This document shows positions 8,873 to 18,900 of a DNA stretch of 64,000 nt, piece by piece (position 1 is the first letter of the stretch; each line of letters opens with the position of its first letter). The translations under genes were made by a program, and so were the position numbers. The notes beneath the pieces were generated by a model. It had not been told where the DNA came from, made no database searches, and saw nothing but the letters and a program-made list of their open reading frames with translations. Source of the stretch: Phaeobacter sp. (GTDB taxonomy: Bacteria > Pseudomonadota > Alphaproteobacteria > Rhodobacterales > Rhodobacteraceae); NCBI RefSeq assembly GCF_022825805.1, contig NZ_JAJDWC010000016.1, forward strand, positions 1 to 64,000, written 5' to 3'.

Positions 8873-10833
8873 TCTGCAGGCACCCCGGATGAAGGACGCC
8901 GACGCGCGCCCGCCGCCACTCTGAACCGGCGATCACTGAGGCTGAGGAACCCGCCCAAAGCCATCAGCGCGCTGCCAAGCCAGATCCAGTTTGCGAGCGG
9001 CTTGATGTAGGTGCGCACGGTCCAGCCGCCGTTTGATTGCTGATCGCCGATCACCACATAGAGATCGCGCAAGAACCGGTAATCAATCGCAGCCTCCGTG
9101 GTGGGCATCTGTGCCACGGGATAGTCGCGTTTTTCCGGGTTCAGCACGGCGATGAATTTGCCTGCTTTGGTGACCTCGATATCCGCCATGGTGCTGAGAT
9201 AGTTGGGCCCTGTGACGCGGCGCACATCCTTCAGCTCCAAGGTGTAGGGACCAACAGCAAAGGGTTTGTCGATCTCGGCAACGCGAATGTCCTCCGCCTG
9301 CCAGGCGGTCAGCCCGGCCACGGCAAACATGGTGACGCCAAGACCCGCGTGGGCAACAGCCTTGCCCCAATCCGCCCGTGGCAGGCGCAGCAGACGGCCA
9401 AACCGATCGGACGCGCCAGCGCGTATCCACAGATCAGCCGCCGCGCCAAACACCACCCAGGCACCCAGGAACAAACCAATCGGACCCAGGCCAGAGCGAC
9501 CGGTTTGGATGGCCCAGGCCAACACCCCAAGCGCAATCACCAAGACAAAGACAAATCGCAGCCGCCAGGCCGTACGCCCCAGCACGCCGCGTTTCCACGG
9601 CAGCATCGATCCAACCGGCAGGATCAACCCAAGCACCACCATGAAGGGGGTAAAGGCCGCATCGAAAAACGGAGGCCCGACGCTCAATTTGCGGTCAAAG
9701 GCCATTTCCGCAACGACCGGCCAGAGCGTGCCGAAAAACACCACAAAACAGCTGACCGCGAGCAGGATGTTGTTGGCCACCAGCGCGGTCTCCCGGCTGA
9801 CAACGCCAAAGACACCTTTGGCCTGCATCGCCTGGGCCCGTAGCGCGAACAGTGTCAGCGCACCACCGGTGAAGACCGCCAGAATGATCAGAATGAACAC
9901 ACCGCGTTCCGGATCATTGGCAAAGGCATGCACCGACGTCAAAAGACCAGAGCGGACGATGAATGTGCCAATCAGTGAGAAGCCAAAAGCCAGGATCGCC
10001 AACAGGATGGTCCAGCTTTTGAGGCTTTCGCGTTTTTCAACCACAATAGCGGAATGCAACAGCGCAGCAGCCAGGAGCCAGGGCATAAAGGAGGCGTTTT
10101 CCACCGGGTCCCAGAACCAGAACCCACCCCAACCCAATTCGTAATAGGCCCACCAGGAGCCAAGCGCGATGCCGATGGTCAGAAAGACCCAGGCCGCCAG
10201 GGTCCAGGGCCGCACCCAGCGGCCCCAGGCGGCATCCACGCGGCCTTCGATCAGGGCCGCCACGGCAAAGGAGAAGGCCATCGAGAGCCCGACATAGCCG
10301 AGGTATAGAAACGGAGGGTGGAACGCGAGGCCAGGGTCCTGCAGCAGCGGGTTCAGATCCTGGCCGTCGAACGGTGGCACAGAAAGCCGCAGAAACGGGT
10401 TCGACGTGAACAGGATAAACGCAAAAAACGCCACCCCGATCGAGGCCTGCACCGCCAGCACCCGCGCCTTCAGCGTTGGTGGCAAACCGTTGCCAAACAC
10501 CGATGCCAGCGCACCAAACAGCGCAACGATCAGCACCCATAGCAGCATGGAGCCTTCGTGGTTGCCCCATGTGCCGCTTATTTTATAGAGCATCGGCTTC
10601 GCCGAATGGCTGTTCAGCGTCACCAGCCGCAACGAGAAATCAGAGGTCACAAAGGCCCATGTGAGGGCGCCGAAGGAAAACGCCGTGAACAGGAATTGTG
10701 CCTGCGCAGCCGGAACCGCAATCGCCATCCAACCCGGCCAGCGGTAATGCGCACCAATCAGGGGCACCACCATCTGGACCATGGCAATAACAAACGCGAG
10801 GATCAGGGCGAAATGACCGAGTTCTGTAATCAT
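8869..10833 (-). CDS. ccmF: Haem lyase subunit CcmF
   Basis: Polytopic inner-membrane core of the system I cytochrome c haem lyase, taking haem from CcmE and attaching it to apocytochrome. From MITELGHFALIL (ATG at 10833) it has 654 residues, the usual CcmF length, with many membrane helices and the tryptophan-rich WWD region visible as GSWWAYYELGWGGFWFWDPV. A longer in-frame start at 10962 would overlap the upstream holin stop by ATGA, but the extra 43 residues do not resemble CcmF. The spacer of 125 bp to the holin gene carries nothing I recognise. It is followed by coupled ccmH. Confidence 0.94.
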   Translation of the reverse strand: MITELGHFALILAFVIAMVQMVVPLIGAHYRWPGWMAIAVPAAQAQFLFTAFSFGALTWAFVTSDFSLRLVTLNSHSAKPMLYKISGTWGNHEGSMLLWVLIVALFGALASVFGNGLPPTLKARVLAVQASIGVAFFAFILFTSNPFLRLSVPPFDGQDLNPLLQDPGLAFHPPFLYLGYVGLSMAFSFAVAALIEGRVDAAWGRWVRPWTLAAWVFLTIGIALGSWWAYYELGWGGFWFWDPVENASFMPWLLAAALLHSAIVVEKRESLKSWTILLAILAFGFSLIGTFIVRSGLLTSVHAFANDPERGVFILIILAVFTGGALTLFALRAQAMQAKGVFGVVSRETALVANNILLAVSCFVVFFGTLWPVVAEMAFDRKLSVGPPFFDAAFTPFMVVLGLILPVGSMLPWKRGVLGRTAWRLRFVFVLVIALGVLAWAIQTGRSGLGPIGLFLGAWVVFGAAADLWIRAGASDRFGRLLRLPRADWGKAVAHAGLGVTMFAVAGLTAWQAEDIRVAEIDKPFAVGPYTLELKDVRRVTGPNYLSTMADIEVTKAGKFIAVLNPEKRDYPVAQMPTTEAAIDYRFLRDLYVVIGDQQSNGGWTVRTYIKPLANWIWLGSALMALGGFLSLSDRRFRVAAGARRRPSSGVPAE

Positions 10834-10958
10834 GCTGCGTTTATATGCCGAACCAGAAGGCGGGCCAATCGCAATCGGCGCGTCCTCACGCCGCAGTGAA
10901 AGCGGGTGAACACCGCCGCTGCGTTCGCGCCAAAGATGAGCAGACGCGATAAAACCCA

Positions 10959-11543
10959 TCATTGCCCGCCCCTGTTTTTGCGCTGCATCCAGGCCTGCAG
11001 CGCAGGGTTTGCCTCTGGGAGCGGGTCTGGATCAATCTCAACCAGCTGGTCCTGTTCTGGCGCATCGTCATGCTGCGTCAGGCTGCGGACCCGGCGGGCC
11101 ACTTGTGGTGCCTCGAACAGGTGGCCGGCGATATCCTGTTGAAACTCCTGATGTTTCAATTGCTGACGCGCACCAAAATAGAATGTCACGATAACCCCCA
11201 GCAGCCACCACAAGGGCTCTGGGACCAAGGCCAAGCCCTGCATCCGCGCGGCAAACCACAGGGGATCGACCATCGCAGCGCCCAGCAGCGCCAGCGTGCC
11301 AAGCGCGAGCATCGGCCGTGGCAACCGGTTGAGCCCATCGACAAAGCGGTCAAACCGCCCTTTGCGGGGCTGGGTGAATTCGGCGGCAAACTGTGCCAGG
11401 GCAGCGGACTGATGGTCGTGGCGGCGCTGCCCCGCTGCCTCGGCGTTTTCGCGAAACACCTCCATCGTTTCGACCACCAGATTGCGGTCCCGGCCAAACA
11501 GCCCCTGGATCAAATCCTGCAACACACCCGTGATCATCCCCAT
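10959..11543 (-). CDS. GTA-type holin (holin of 3 TMs, gene-transfer release)
   Basis: A 194-residue protein matching the GTA_holin_3TM family (PF11351) used by Rhodobacterales for release of gene transfer agents. It has an amphipathic N-terminal half, a hydrophobic core of two to three membrane segments (about residues 90-145, PRPMLALGTLALLGAAMVDPL and PLWWLLGVIVTFYFGA), then an acidic and polar tail. Start at 11543 (MGM) or 11537; both lie within the end of the endolysin gene, so the pair is translationally coupled. Expected role: permeabilise the inner membrane so that the endolysin reaches peptidoglycan. It lies inside a cytochrome c maturation cluster, far from any GTA structural genes in this window. 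Confidence 0.8.
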   Translation of the reverse strand: MGMITGVLQDLIQGLFGRDRNLVVETMEVFRENAEAAGQRRHDHQSAALAQFAAEFTQPRKGRFDRFVDGLNRLPRPMLALGTLALLGAAMVDPLWFAARMQGLALVPEPLWWLLGVIVTFYFGARQQLKHQEFQQDIAGHLFEAPQVARRVRSLTQHDDAPEQDQLVEIDPDPLPEANPALQAWMQRKNRGGQ

Positions 11544-12145
11544 GACGTCACCCGCGCGTCAAATTCCTGCTGCGACAGGTGATAGGTCGGCGACATGAAC
11601 GCCTCGGCCCGGGTGATCCAGCCGCCTTTGCCACCGCGTCGAGTGCGGGCGTATTTGCGGCTGGCTGGACGCCGGTCTGCGATCGCGAAGTAGTAATTGC
11701 GCCGCGCCACCCCATAGGCATCCCGCAGCGCGACGCGGCCAACCTCCGCAGCTTTGCGTGCCGCACCCGATGTTTGCGGGCCGATCCGCCCATCAACATC
11801 CACCGCATAACCCATCTGACACAGCAGTCGCTGCAGGATGCGCACCGCGTTGTCCCCTGCGTTCACGTACATATCAAACACCGATGGCTGCAGAATATCC
11901 GGCAACGCCCCGAGCCTTGGCTGATCGAAGTAATATTTGACGTAGAGGTCGACCGCCTGCGCCTGGCTGATGCGGGCCACATCCTGGGCATCGACCCGGC
12001 CATCCCCGGTCAGGTCCAGACCAAGACGGCGCATGGTGCCGATGGTGACGCCATGGTTGGTCACCCCACCGGGATCGTCGGGGTCGTTCACGAACCCGCC
12101 TTCGCGGGCGACAATCTCTTCGGCAATGGCTTTGATATCCTGCAT
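11534..12145 (-). CDS. GTA/phage-type endolysin, glycoside hydrolase family 108
   Basis: Peptidoglycan hydrolase of the GH108 (ZliS-like) N-acetylmuramidase family, PF05838 followed by a PG_binding_3 region (PF09374). The start MQDIKAIAEEIV (ATG at 12145, AAAGGA upstream) gives 203 residues. The family signature is clear: AREGGFVNDPDDPGGVTNHGVT, with Glu15 the expected catalytic acid. The C-terminal half (VDVDGRIGPQT onward) is the binding domain. No signal peptide is visible, consistent with holin-dependent export. It overlaps the holin start by 10 bp. A hairpin followed by a T-run separates it from ccmE, and a perfect inverted repeat overlaps its ribosome-binding site, so it is probably regulated apart from the ccm genes. 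Confidence 0.85.
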   Translation of the reverse strand: MQDIKAIAEEIVAREGGFVNDPDDPGGVTNHGVTIGTMRRLGLDLTGDGRVDAQDVARISQAQAVDLYVKYYFDQPRLGALPDILQPSVFDMYVNAGDNAVRILQRLLCQMGYAVDVDGRIGPQTSGAARKAAEVGRVALRDAYGVARRNYYFAIADRRPASRKYARTRRGGKGGWITRAEAFMSPTYHLSQQEFDARVTSWG

Positions 12146-12154
12146 GGTCGGATC

Positions 12155-12169
12155 CTTTTGTGACAAAAG
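12155..12169 (-). promoter_or_regulatory. Inverted repeat over the endolysin ribosome-binding site
   Basis: CTTTTGT-G-ACAAAAG is a perfect 7-1-7 inverted repeat ending ten bases before the endolysin ATG. On the coding strand it overlaps the AAAAGGA ribosome-binding site, so it could be a protein operator or an mRNA hairpin masking translation of the lysis genes. Confidence 0.45.
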
Positions 12170-12187
12170 TTCAGACCATGAGGATGT

Positions 12188-12220
12188 CAGACAAAAATGA
12201 GCGCCCCCCGACCAGGGCGC
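12188..12220 (-). terminator. Putative terminator between ccmE and endolysin
   Basis: Read on the minus strand: GCGCCC (12220-12215), an 8-base loop, GGGCGC (12206-12201), then TCATTTTTGTC. The short GC stem with a nearby T5 would stop ccmE transcripts before the lysis genes. A perfect 20-bp palindrome, CCGGCCCTGA/TCAGGGCCGG at 12282-12301, lies just after the ccmE stop and may assist, though it has no T-run. Confidence 0.5.
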
Positions 12221-12313
12221 GCGCAGGGGTGGCAACACTGGCCACTGCGATTTGAAACCAATGAGTTGTGGAGTGCGTGAGCCGGCCCTGATCAGGGCCG
12301 GGCAATCCCAGGG

Positions 12314-12760
12314 TCAGCTCTCGTCAGAGCCTTTGTAGACGCCTTGTTCCTTCAACGCGTCCACGACCTCTTTCGGCATGTAGGTTTCATCGTGTTTTGC
12401 AAGAATTTCAGTCGCCTGGAAGACACCGTTGATGTAACGACCAGTGCCAACCATCCCTTCGTTTTCGGTGAAGAGATCAGGCAGAACCCCGGTGAAGGCG
12501 ACAGGCACGCTGGCCCCGCCATCGGTGACGGAGAAGCGCACGGTTTCGCCCTGCCCGCGCACGATGCTGCCCTCTTCAACCAGACCACCGATCCGGAACA
12601 CTTCCGTTTCGACGGGCGGTTCGGCCACGACCTGACTGGGCGAGCGGAAGAAATTGATCCCTTCGCGCATCGCATACCCGATGAGCGCTGTGGACACCAC
12701 CAAGGCTGCGGTGGCCAGCATGATGACCTGGATCCTGCGTTGTTTCTTCAGCGACTTCAT
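12314..12760 (-). CDS. ccmE: Haem chaperone CcmE
   Basis: Periplasmic, membrane-anchored haem carrier that binds haem covalently and hands it to CcmF. It has an N-terminal anchor helix (about 9-31, VIMLATAALVVSTALIGYA), an OB-fold domain, and the haem-binding HxxxY motif as His123 and Tyr127 in AKHDETYMPKEV. Length 148 is standard. The ATG follows AAAGAGG. In a continuous ccm operon it would be read directly into ccmF; here a holin/endolysin pair and terminator-like hairpins intervene. Confidence 0.95.
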   Translation of the reverse strand: MKSLKKQRRIQVIMLATAALVVSTALIGYAMREGINFFRSPSQVVAEPPVETEVFRIGGLVEEGSIVRGQGETVRFSVTDGGASVPVAFTGVLPDLFTENEGMVGTGRYINGVFQATEILAKHDETYMPKEVVDALKEQGVYKGSDES

Positions 12761-12834
12761 CGGGGCCTCTTTGCGTCGTCTGGGAGCGTCTTGGCACGGC
12801 GGCCAGTCAGCACCTGGTATCGGGATGTGGCGCC

Positions 12835-13863
12835 CTAGGGGAACAGGGGCGCCATCATCAATCCGGCGGTTTCATCCTCACCTAACATCAGGTTTGCGTT
12901 CTGCAAGGCCTGGCCACTGCTACCTTTTGTCAGGTTATCGAGCGCTGCAACCACAATGGCGCGCCCGTCGAGGCGATCCTGCACCACGCCGATATGGCAG
13001 AAGTTGGAGCCCCGCACATGGTGGGTCGATGGGGCCTCGCCAAACGGCAGCAGCGCGATGAAAGGTTCGTCGGCATAGGCCTTGGCAAAGGTATCATAGA
13101 TCGTCTGAGCGTCGCCTTTGACATAGACGGTTGCCAGAATGCCGCGGTTTGCGGGCAGCAGATGCGGGGTGAACTGAACCTTCACCGGACGGCCAGCGAT
13201 CTTGCTGAATTCCTGATCAAACTCGCCCAGATGCCGGTGGGTGCTGCCCAATGCATAAGCATGATAGCCCTCGCTCAGCTCGGCATGTAGCAGGTTTTCC
13301 TTCAGGCTCCGCCCCGCGCCAGAAACCGCGCATTTCAGATCAAGGATGATGTCGTCGAGATCAATGACCCCCGCGCTGATCAGCGGGCGCAGCGCAAACT
13401 GCCCGGTCGCCGCGTTGCAGCCGGTCCCGGCCACAAGCCGAGCGGCCTTGATCTCTTCGCGGTAGAATTCAGTCAACCCGTAGACCGCTTCGCCCTGCAT
13501 GTGGACCGCGGAATGGGCATTGCCGTACCATTTTTCGTATTCCGCCGGGTCGCGCAGCCGGAAGTCCGCGGACAGATCAACGATTTTCAGATCCGCAGGC
13601 AGGGCTGCAATCACCTCTTGGCTGGTTTTATGCGGCAGGGCGCAGAAACACAGATCGATGTCAGTGAAATCAATTTCGCCAATCTTACAGAGGGTTGGCA
13701 GATCGAGATGCCGCAGATGCGGGAACACATCCGCCATAGCCAGGCCCGCTTTGCGCTCTGCCGACAGGGCTGCGATGGTCAGGGAAGGGTGCTGGGCAAT
13801 CAAACGGACGAGTTCGGCGCCCGTGTAGCCGGATGCGCCAAGAATAGCCACTTTATGGGTCAT
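12835..13863 (-). CDS. argC: N-acetyl-gamma-glutamyl-phosphate reductase
   Basis: NADPH-dependent third step of arginine biosynthesis, reducing N-acetylglutamyl-5-phosphate to the semialdehyde. [20 protein letters not shown] shows the N-terminal nucleotide-binding Gly motif; [15 protein letters not shown] holds the catalytic Cys of the family. Length 342 is normal. I chose the ATG at 13863, preceded by AGAGG; an ATG 15 bases upstream (MKRSD) is possible. It is tightly linked neither to ccmE nor to murI; a perfect 9-bp hairpin at 13945-13977 lies between murI and argC. Confidence 0.95.
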   Translation of the reverse strand: MTHKVAILGASGYTGAELVRLIAQHPSLTIAALSAERKAGLAMADVFPHLRHLDLPTLCKIGEIDFTDIDLCFCALPHKTSQEVIAALPADLKIVDLSADFRLRDPAEYEKWYGNAHSAVHMQGEAVYGLTEFYREEIKAARLVAGTGCNAATGQFALRPLISAGVIDLDDIILDLKCAVSGAGRSLKENLLHAELSEGYHAYALGSTHRHLGEFDQEFSKIAGRPVKVQFTPHLLPANRGILATVYVKGDAQTIYDTFAKAYADEPFIALLPFGEAPSTHHVRGSNFCHIGVVQDRLDGRAIVVAALDNLTKGSSGQALQNANLMLGEDETAGLMMAPLFP

Positions 13864-14000
13864 ATCGGACCTCTTCATACTCGGGGTAAATCAGGGTGTG
13901 GCACGGGTGTCATGCCAGGCAGACTATCAGATCTGCAGCGGGCGGGCTTTGTCACAGGTCAAAAAGCGGACAAAGCCATGCCAATCGCCGCGCGCCTCAA

Positions 14001-14810
14001 TCAGGCGGATTGAAAGGTGATTTCTCGTCGCAAAAATTGCGTCGCGCGGGTGCTGACGCGGCTGGCATCACCGGTGGTGAGATATCCGCCCTCGCCAGAA
14101 CCCAGCATCTGTGGGTGCCGGGTGAGATAATCGGCCAAGCTATCCGCCACCAGATTGCCCTGGCTGAACACGGTCACATCCGGGCCGAGCGCTGCCTGAA
14201 ACGCCTCTTCCATCAGCGGATAATGCGTGCAGCCCAGGATCGCGGCCTCGGGCTTGGGCATTTTGCGCAGCAGCGCGTCCACATGGCTTTTGACCAGGGC
14301 TTCCGCCAGGATCATGTCGCCATCTTCGATGGCATCCACCAGACCGCCGCAGGACTGCGCCTCTACGTCAACGCCGATGGCGCGAAACGCCAGTTCCCGT
14401 TGAAACGCGCGGCTTGCCACCGTGGCCGGTGTCGCAAAGAGCGCGACATGTTTGGTGGCCACTTCCCGTGGCGGGGAATTGTCCCCCCACTGCCGTTCGG
14501 TGAGCGCCTCGATCAGGGGCACAAAGACACCCAGCACCCGTTTGCCCTCGGGCACGCCCGCTTCTTGCATCCGGCGCAGTGCCGCTGCAGAGGCGGTGTT
14601 GCAGGCCAGAATGACCAGATCACAGCCACGCGCCCACATTTGATGGACGGCGTCGTTGGTCAGTTGAAACACATCCTCAGCATCTCGCACCCCGTAAGGC
14701 GCGCGCGCGTTATCGCCGAAGTAGAGAAACTCCACATCGGGAAGCCGCCGTTGCGCGGCATCCAGAACGGTCAGCCCGCCCAGGCCGGAATCGAAGATAC
14801 CTACAGCCAT
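14001..14810 (-). CDS. murI: Glutamate racemase
   Basis: Converts L- to D-glutamate for the peptidoglycan stem peptide. The two catalytic cysteines are in their conserved contexts, [11 protein letters not shown] and LGCTHYPLM, and the N-terminus has the typical [13 protein letters not shown]. Length 269 fits. It begins 20 bp after the acyltransferase stop on the same strand, so the two probably share a transcript. The downstream 137-bp spacer holds a perfect 9-bp hairpin (GGCTTTGTC/GACAAAGCC) without a T-run. Confidence 0.95.
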   Translation of the reverse strand: MAVGIFDSGLGGLTVLDAAQRRLPDVEFLYFGDNARAPYGVRDAEDVFQLTNDAVHQMWARGCDLVILACNTASAAALRRMQEAGVPEGKRVLGVFVPLIEALTERQWGDNSPPREVATKHVALFATPATVASRAFQRELAFRAIGVDVEAQSCGGLVDAIEDGDMILAEALVKSHVDALLRKMPKPEAAILGCTHYPLMEEAFQAALGPDVTVFSQGNLVADSLADYLTRHPQMLGSGEGGYLTTGDASRVSTRATQFLRREITFQSA

Positions 14811-14830
14811 CTGTCTCTCTCGTTGCCCGC

Positions 14831-15709
14831 TTAGACGCGGTGTTTGTGCTCGAACTCATACCCGTATGCCACGGATTTGAGCGACGTCGGAGATAGCTCA
14901 TACGTTGCTTTGCGCAGGAAATCCATCATTGCTTTTGTCTCACCCGCAAGCGGATCGAGAACATCGCGCCCGATCGGCTCGCCGATGACCACGCGGACCG
15001 GTGTGTCGACGCGTTTTTTGAACTCCTGGATCAACAAACCCATGCGCAATGTCGCGTGCATATGGCTGGCAATCTGAAACAGACGCGAGGTATGGCCGTC
15101 GAAAAACACCGGCACCACAACCGCCTCTGATTTGGCGATCATCCGGGCCGTAAAACCCCGCCAGCCTGGATCCATAGGATGCGCAAAGGGCGTCACCCCC
15201 GTGGACACCGTCCCGCCCGGAAAAATACCAATGGCACCGCCCTGCCCGAGGTACTCGAGAGCGGTCTTGCGGGTCATCAGATTGGTGCGCATCGCCTCTT
15301 TGGTTTCGGCGAAATCAACGGGGAGGATCACCTTGTTGAGATCTTCTGCCCGGCGGAACACCTGATGGGCAAGGATGCGGAAATCGCCGCGCGTCTCAGC
15401 CAGAATATGGCCCATCATCAGCCCATCCAGAATGCCGTAGGGATGGTTTGCGATCAGGACCGCGGGTTGGTCCGCAGGAATATTGCACAGCGCGCCGCCC
15501 ACGATATCAAGTGTCAGCCCGTAGCGGTCGGCCATCACGCTCCAGAAACTGCGCCCGGCGGCGATCTCCTGCTCATACCCTGCGGCCCGCCGGATAAGGC
15601 TGAGACGGCCGGTTGTGTTTTCCATCAGCCGGATCATCGCGCGCCCGGCACGGGTTGAGGCGGAATGCGCGTAGGAAATGTCGCGGGTGAGATGGCGCTG
15701 TGCCTGCAT
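14831..15709 (-). CDS. Lysophospholipid acyltransferase family protein
   Basis: A 292-residue PlsC-like acyltransferase (PF01553) acting at the cytoplasmic membrane face. The HX4D catalytic motif is visible as NHPYGILD at about residues 89-96, with a second conserved block FPGGTVSTG (about 159-167) for substrate binding. The protein resembles the hemolysin-like acyltransferases of alphaproteobacteria, some of which acylate lyso-ornithine lipid (OlsA) rather than lysophosphatidate; the sequence does not settle the acceptor. Probably co-transcribed with murI. Upstream lies a duplicated 15-bp stretch (ctcgcaggatctggt, about 15728-15757). Confidence 0.85.
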   Translation of the reverse strand: MQAQRHLTRDISYAHSASTRAGRAMIRLMENTTGRLSLIRRAAGYEQEIAAGRSFWSVMADRYGLTLDIVGGALCNIPADQPAVLIANHPYGILDGLMMGHILAETRGDFRILAHQVFRRAEDLNKVILPVDFAETKEAMRTNLMTRKTALEYLGQGGAIGIFPGGTVSTGVTPFAHPMDPGWRGFTARMIAKSEAVVVPVFFDGHTSRLFQIASHMHATLRMGLLIQEFKKRVDTPVRVVIGEPIGRDVLDPLAGETKAMMDFLRKATYELSPTSLKSVAYGYEFEHKHRV

Positions 15710-15829
15710 GGTGGCGTCTCCGTCTTGTCTCGCAGGATCTGGTCTCGCAGGATCTGTCTAGACCCGGAGCGATCCATGCGACAGATCCATGACAAAGGTG
15801 TGACAGCCTGCGGTGTTCCGCCCGACCAT

Positions 15830-15862
15830 AAAAACAGGGCGCCCTGATGAGAGAGCGCCCTG
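15830..15862 (-). terminator. Intrinsic terminator of the indolepyruvate oxidoreductase gene
   Basis: On the minus strand CAGGGCGC (15862-15855) pairs with GCGCCCTG (15842-15835) and is followed by five T (15834-15830). It lies about 65 bases after the oxidoreductase stop. Confidence 0.85.
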
Positions 15863-15927
15863 CAAAAGACTGGTGTTGGCTGGCAGTGTTTATCGCCAGT
15901 GTCTATCGCCGATGTTCACTGCAGGGC

Positions 15928-18900
15928 TTACTGCGCCGCGGTCTTCATCGGTTCGCCACCTTGGCGCAGCAGTGCCAAGATCTCTTCGCGCCGTTTTGCG
16001 GCCTTGGCGGCGTTGTCTTCTTTCACCGGGCCAAAGCCGCGAATGTCCAAAGGTAGCTCTGCCAGTGCGATCAGTGGCTCCATGATTTCTGGCGCTGCTT
16101 TGGGCAGCCATTCCTTCATGTCGGCCTCATATTGCGCGATCAGCGCCCGCTCCATCCGCCGCTCGGCGGTGTAGCCGAACACATCCAGCGGGGTGCCACG
16201 CAGCGTTTTGAACTTCGCCAGAAGACGCAGCCAACGCTCCAGGCCCGGGCCAAACTTGCGTTTCTTGGGTCGCCCGTTCGGGTCCTTCCCAGTGAGCATG
16301 GGCGGCGCGAGATTGTAGGAGATCTTCAGATCGCCTTCGAATTCGGCTTCTGCCTTTTCCCGGCTCGACAGCAACAGGCGGGCGACCTCGTATTCGTCCT
16401 TGTAGGACAACAGCTTGTGATAGCCCTTTGCGACCGCTTCCTTCAGCGCCTTGTCCGAAATACCGGCGAGCAGTTTGCCATAGCGCTTGGCCAGGCGTGG
16501 ACCCTGATAGTCGACCAACTGCGCCTTGCGGAAGGCGATTTTCTCCTCCAGCGACTTGGGCAGTTCGACCACATTGGGCGCCATCAGACGCGCGGCCTCC
16601 TGTGGGTAGAGCACCGCCCAGCGACCGATGTCAAAGGCGCGCAGGTTGCGCTCCACCGCTGCGCCATTGAGCGTGATGGCCTGCTGGATCGCCTTCAGCG
16701 AGATCGGCAACAGACCGCGCTGCCAAGCCGCGCCAAAGACCATCATGTTCGAAAAGATCGAATCTCCCATGCTGACGCGGGCGAGGTCCGAGGCGTCAAA
16801 CAGATCCAGACGATCCCGCAACCGTGCTTCCAACGCCACTTGCAGGCGGTCACTTGGGATCTGGAATTCGGTGTTGCGGGTGAAATCACCGGTGATGATC
16901 TCGTGGCTGTTGACCACGGCGCCGGTCTTGCCGGTTTTCATCAGGCCGATGGTTTTCGCCCCGGCTGACACCACCAGATCCCCGCCGATCAGGGCATCAC
17001 ATTCACCTGTGGACACACGGATTGCGCTGATATCCTCGGGTTTGTTGGCGATGCGGCAATGGATATGGACTGCGCCGCCCTTCTGGGCAAGGCCAGCCAT
17101 TTCCATCATGCCTGCGCCCTTGCCATCAATCTGCGCGGCCTGTGCCAGCACCGCACCGATGGTGACAACCCCCGTGCCGCCGACGCCAGTGATCACAACA
17201 TTATGAGTGCCCTGGATGGTCGGCAGCTCCGGTGTCGGCAGATCCGGCAGGTCCAATGCGGCGGTCGGTTCCTTGCGGATCTTTGCGCCTTCGATGGTGA
17301 GGAAGGACGGGCAGAACCCTTTGACGCAGCTGAAATCCTTGTTGCAGGAGGATTGATCAATTGCGCGCTTGCGGCCAAGTTCCGTTTCCTTGGGCACCAC
17401 AGAGACACAGTTGGACTGCACCCCGCAGTCGCCACAACCTTCGCAGACGTCGAAGTTGATGAACACGCGCTGGTCAGGATCCGGGAACAGGCCCTTTTTG
17501 CGGCGGCGGCGTTTTTCAGCCGCACAGGTCTGCACATAGATGATGGCAGAAACGCCTGCGACCTGTTCGAACTCCTTCTGCACGGTCATCAACTCGGCCC
17601 GTTCATGCATCCGCATACCTGCTGGGAACAGGCTGGCGTTGACGTCCTCTTTTTCGTCGTAGACCACGGCGATGGTTTTGACGCCCATGGCCGTCAACTC
17701 ATGGGCAATCTGCTGCGCACTCAGGCCGCCCTCTGCCTCCTGCCCGCCGGTCATGGCGACAGCGTCGTTGTAGAGGATCTTGAAGGTGATGTTGGTGCCT
17801 TCGGCCAATGCCGCGCGGATCGCCTGCACACCGGAGTGGTTGTAGGTGCCGTCGCCGAGGTTCTGGAACACATGGGTGCGGTTCGAGAACGGTGCCTCCC
17901 CGACCCAGTTCACGCCCTCGCCCCCCATATGGGTGAAGCCAGTGGTTTCACGGTCCATCCACTGCACCATGAAGTGGCAGCCGATACCGGCATAGGCGCG
18001 CGAGCCATCAGGCAATTTGGTGGAGGAGTTGTGCGGACAGCCCGAGCAGAAATATGGCAGGCGGGCGGCGATTTCCTCTGCATTGTCAGAGCGTTTTGCA
18101 TCCTCCAGCGCGGTCATACCCGCACGGATGGCCTCGGTCTCGCGCCCTTCTTCGATCAGGATCTGCCCCAGTTTTTCAGCGATCATAATCGGATCAAGCG
18201 CGTATTTCGTCGGGAACAGCTCCTCGCGGTGCATCGCGCCCGCGCCGCCCTTGTACCAGCCATAGACACGGCGGCCGCGGCGGTCATCAAAGATGGCTTC
18301 TTTGATCTGGATCTCGATCAGCTTGCGCTTTTCTTCGACCACAACAATCAGGTCGAGCCCATCGGCCCATTCGTTGAACCCTTTCATGTCCAGCGGCCAG
18401 GTCTGACCCACCTTATAGGTGGTGATCCCCAACCGTTCGGCCATGGTTTCATCGATGTTCAAGAGTGACATCGCATGCACCAGATCGAGCCAGTTCTTGC
18501 CAGCAGCGACAAAGCCGATCTTGGCACCCGGCTTGCCCCACATCCGCTTGTCCATCTTATTGGCGTGGCTGTAGGCCTCTGCCGCAAAGCGTTTGTAGTC
18601 GATGATGCGGTTTTCCTGGCGGAACCGGTCGTCATCCAGACGGATGTTCAGCCCATCTGCAGGCATATCGAATTCTGGTGTGACCAAAGACATCCGATCA
18701 GGGTTGCCATCCACCACAGATGTGACCTCAATCGTGTCTTTCATCGTCTTCAGCCCAGTCCAGAGGCCGGAAAACCGGCTCAGACCAATGCCATAGATGC
18801 CATAGTCGAGAATTTCCTGCACCCCAGCCGGGCTGACAATCGGCAGGTAGCAATCCATCAGCGCCCATTCGGACTGATGCAGCACGGTCGAGCTTTCGCC

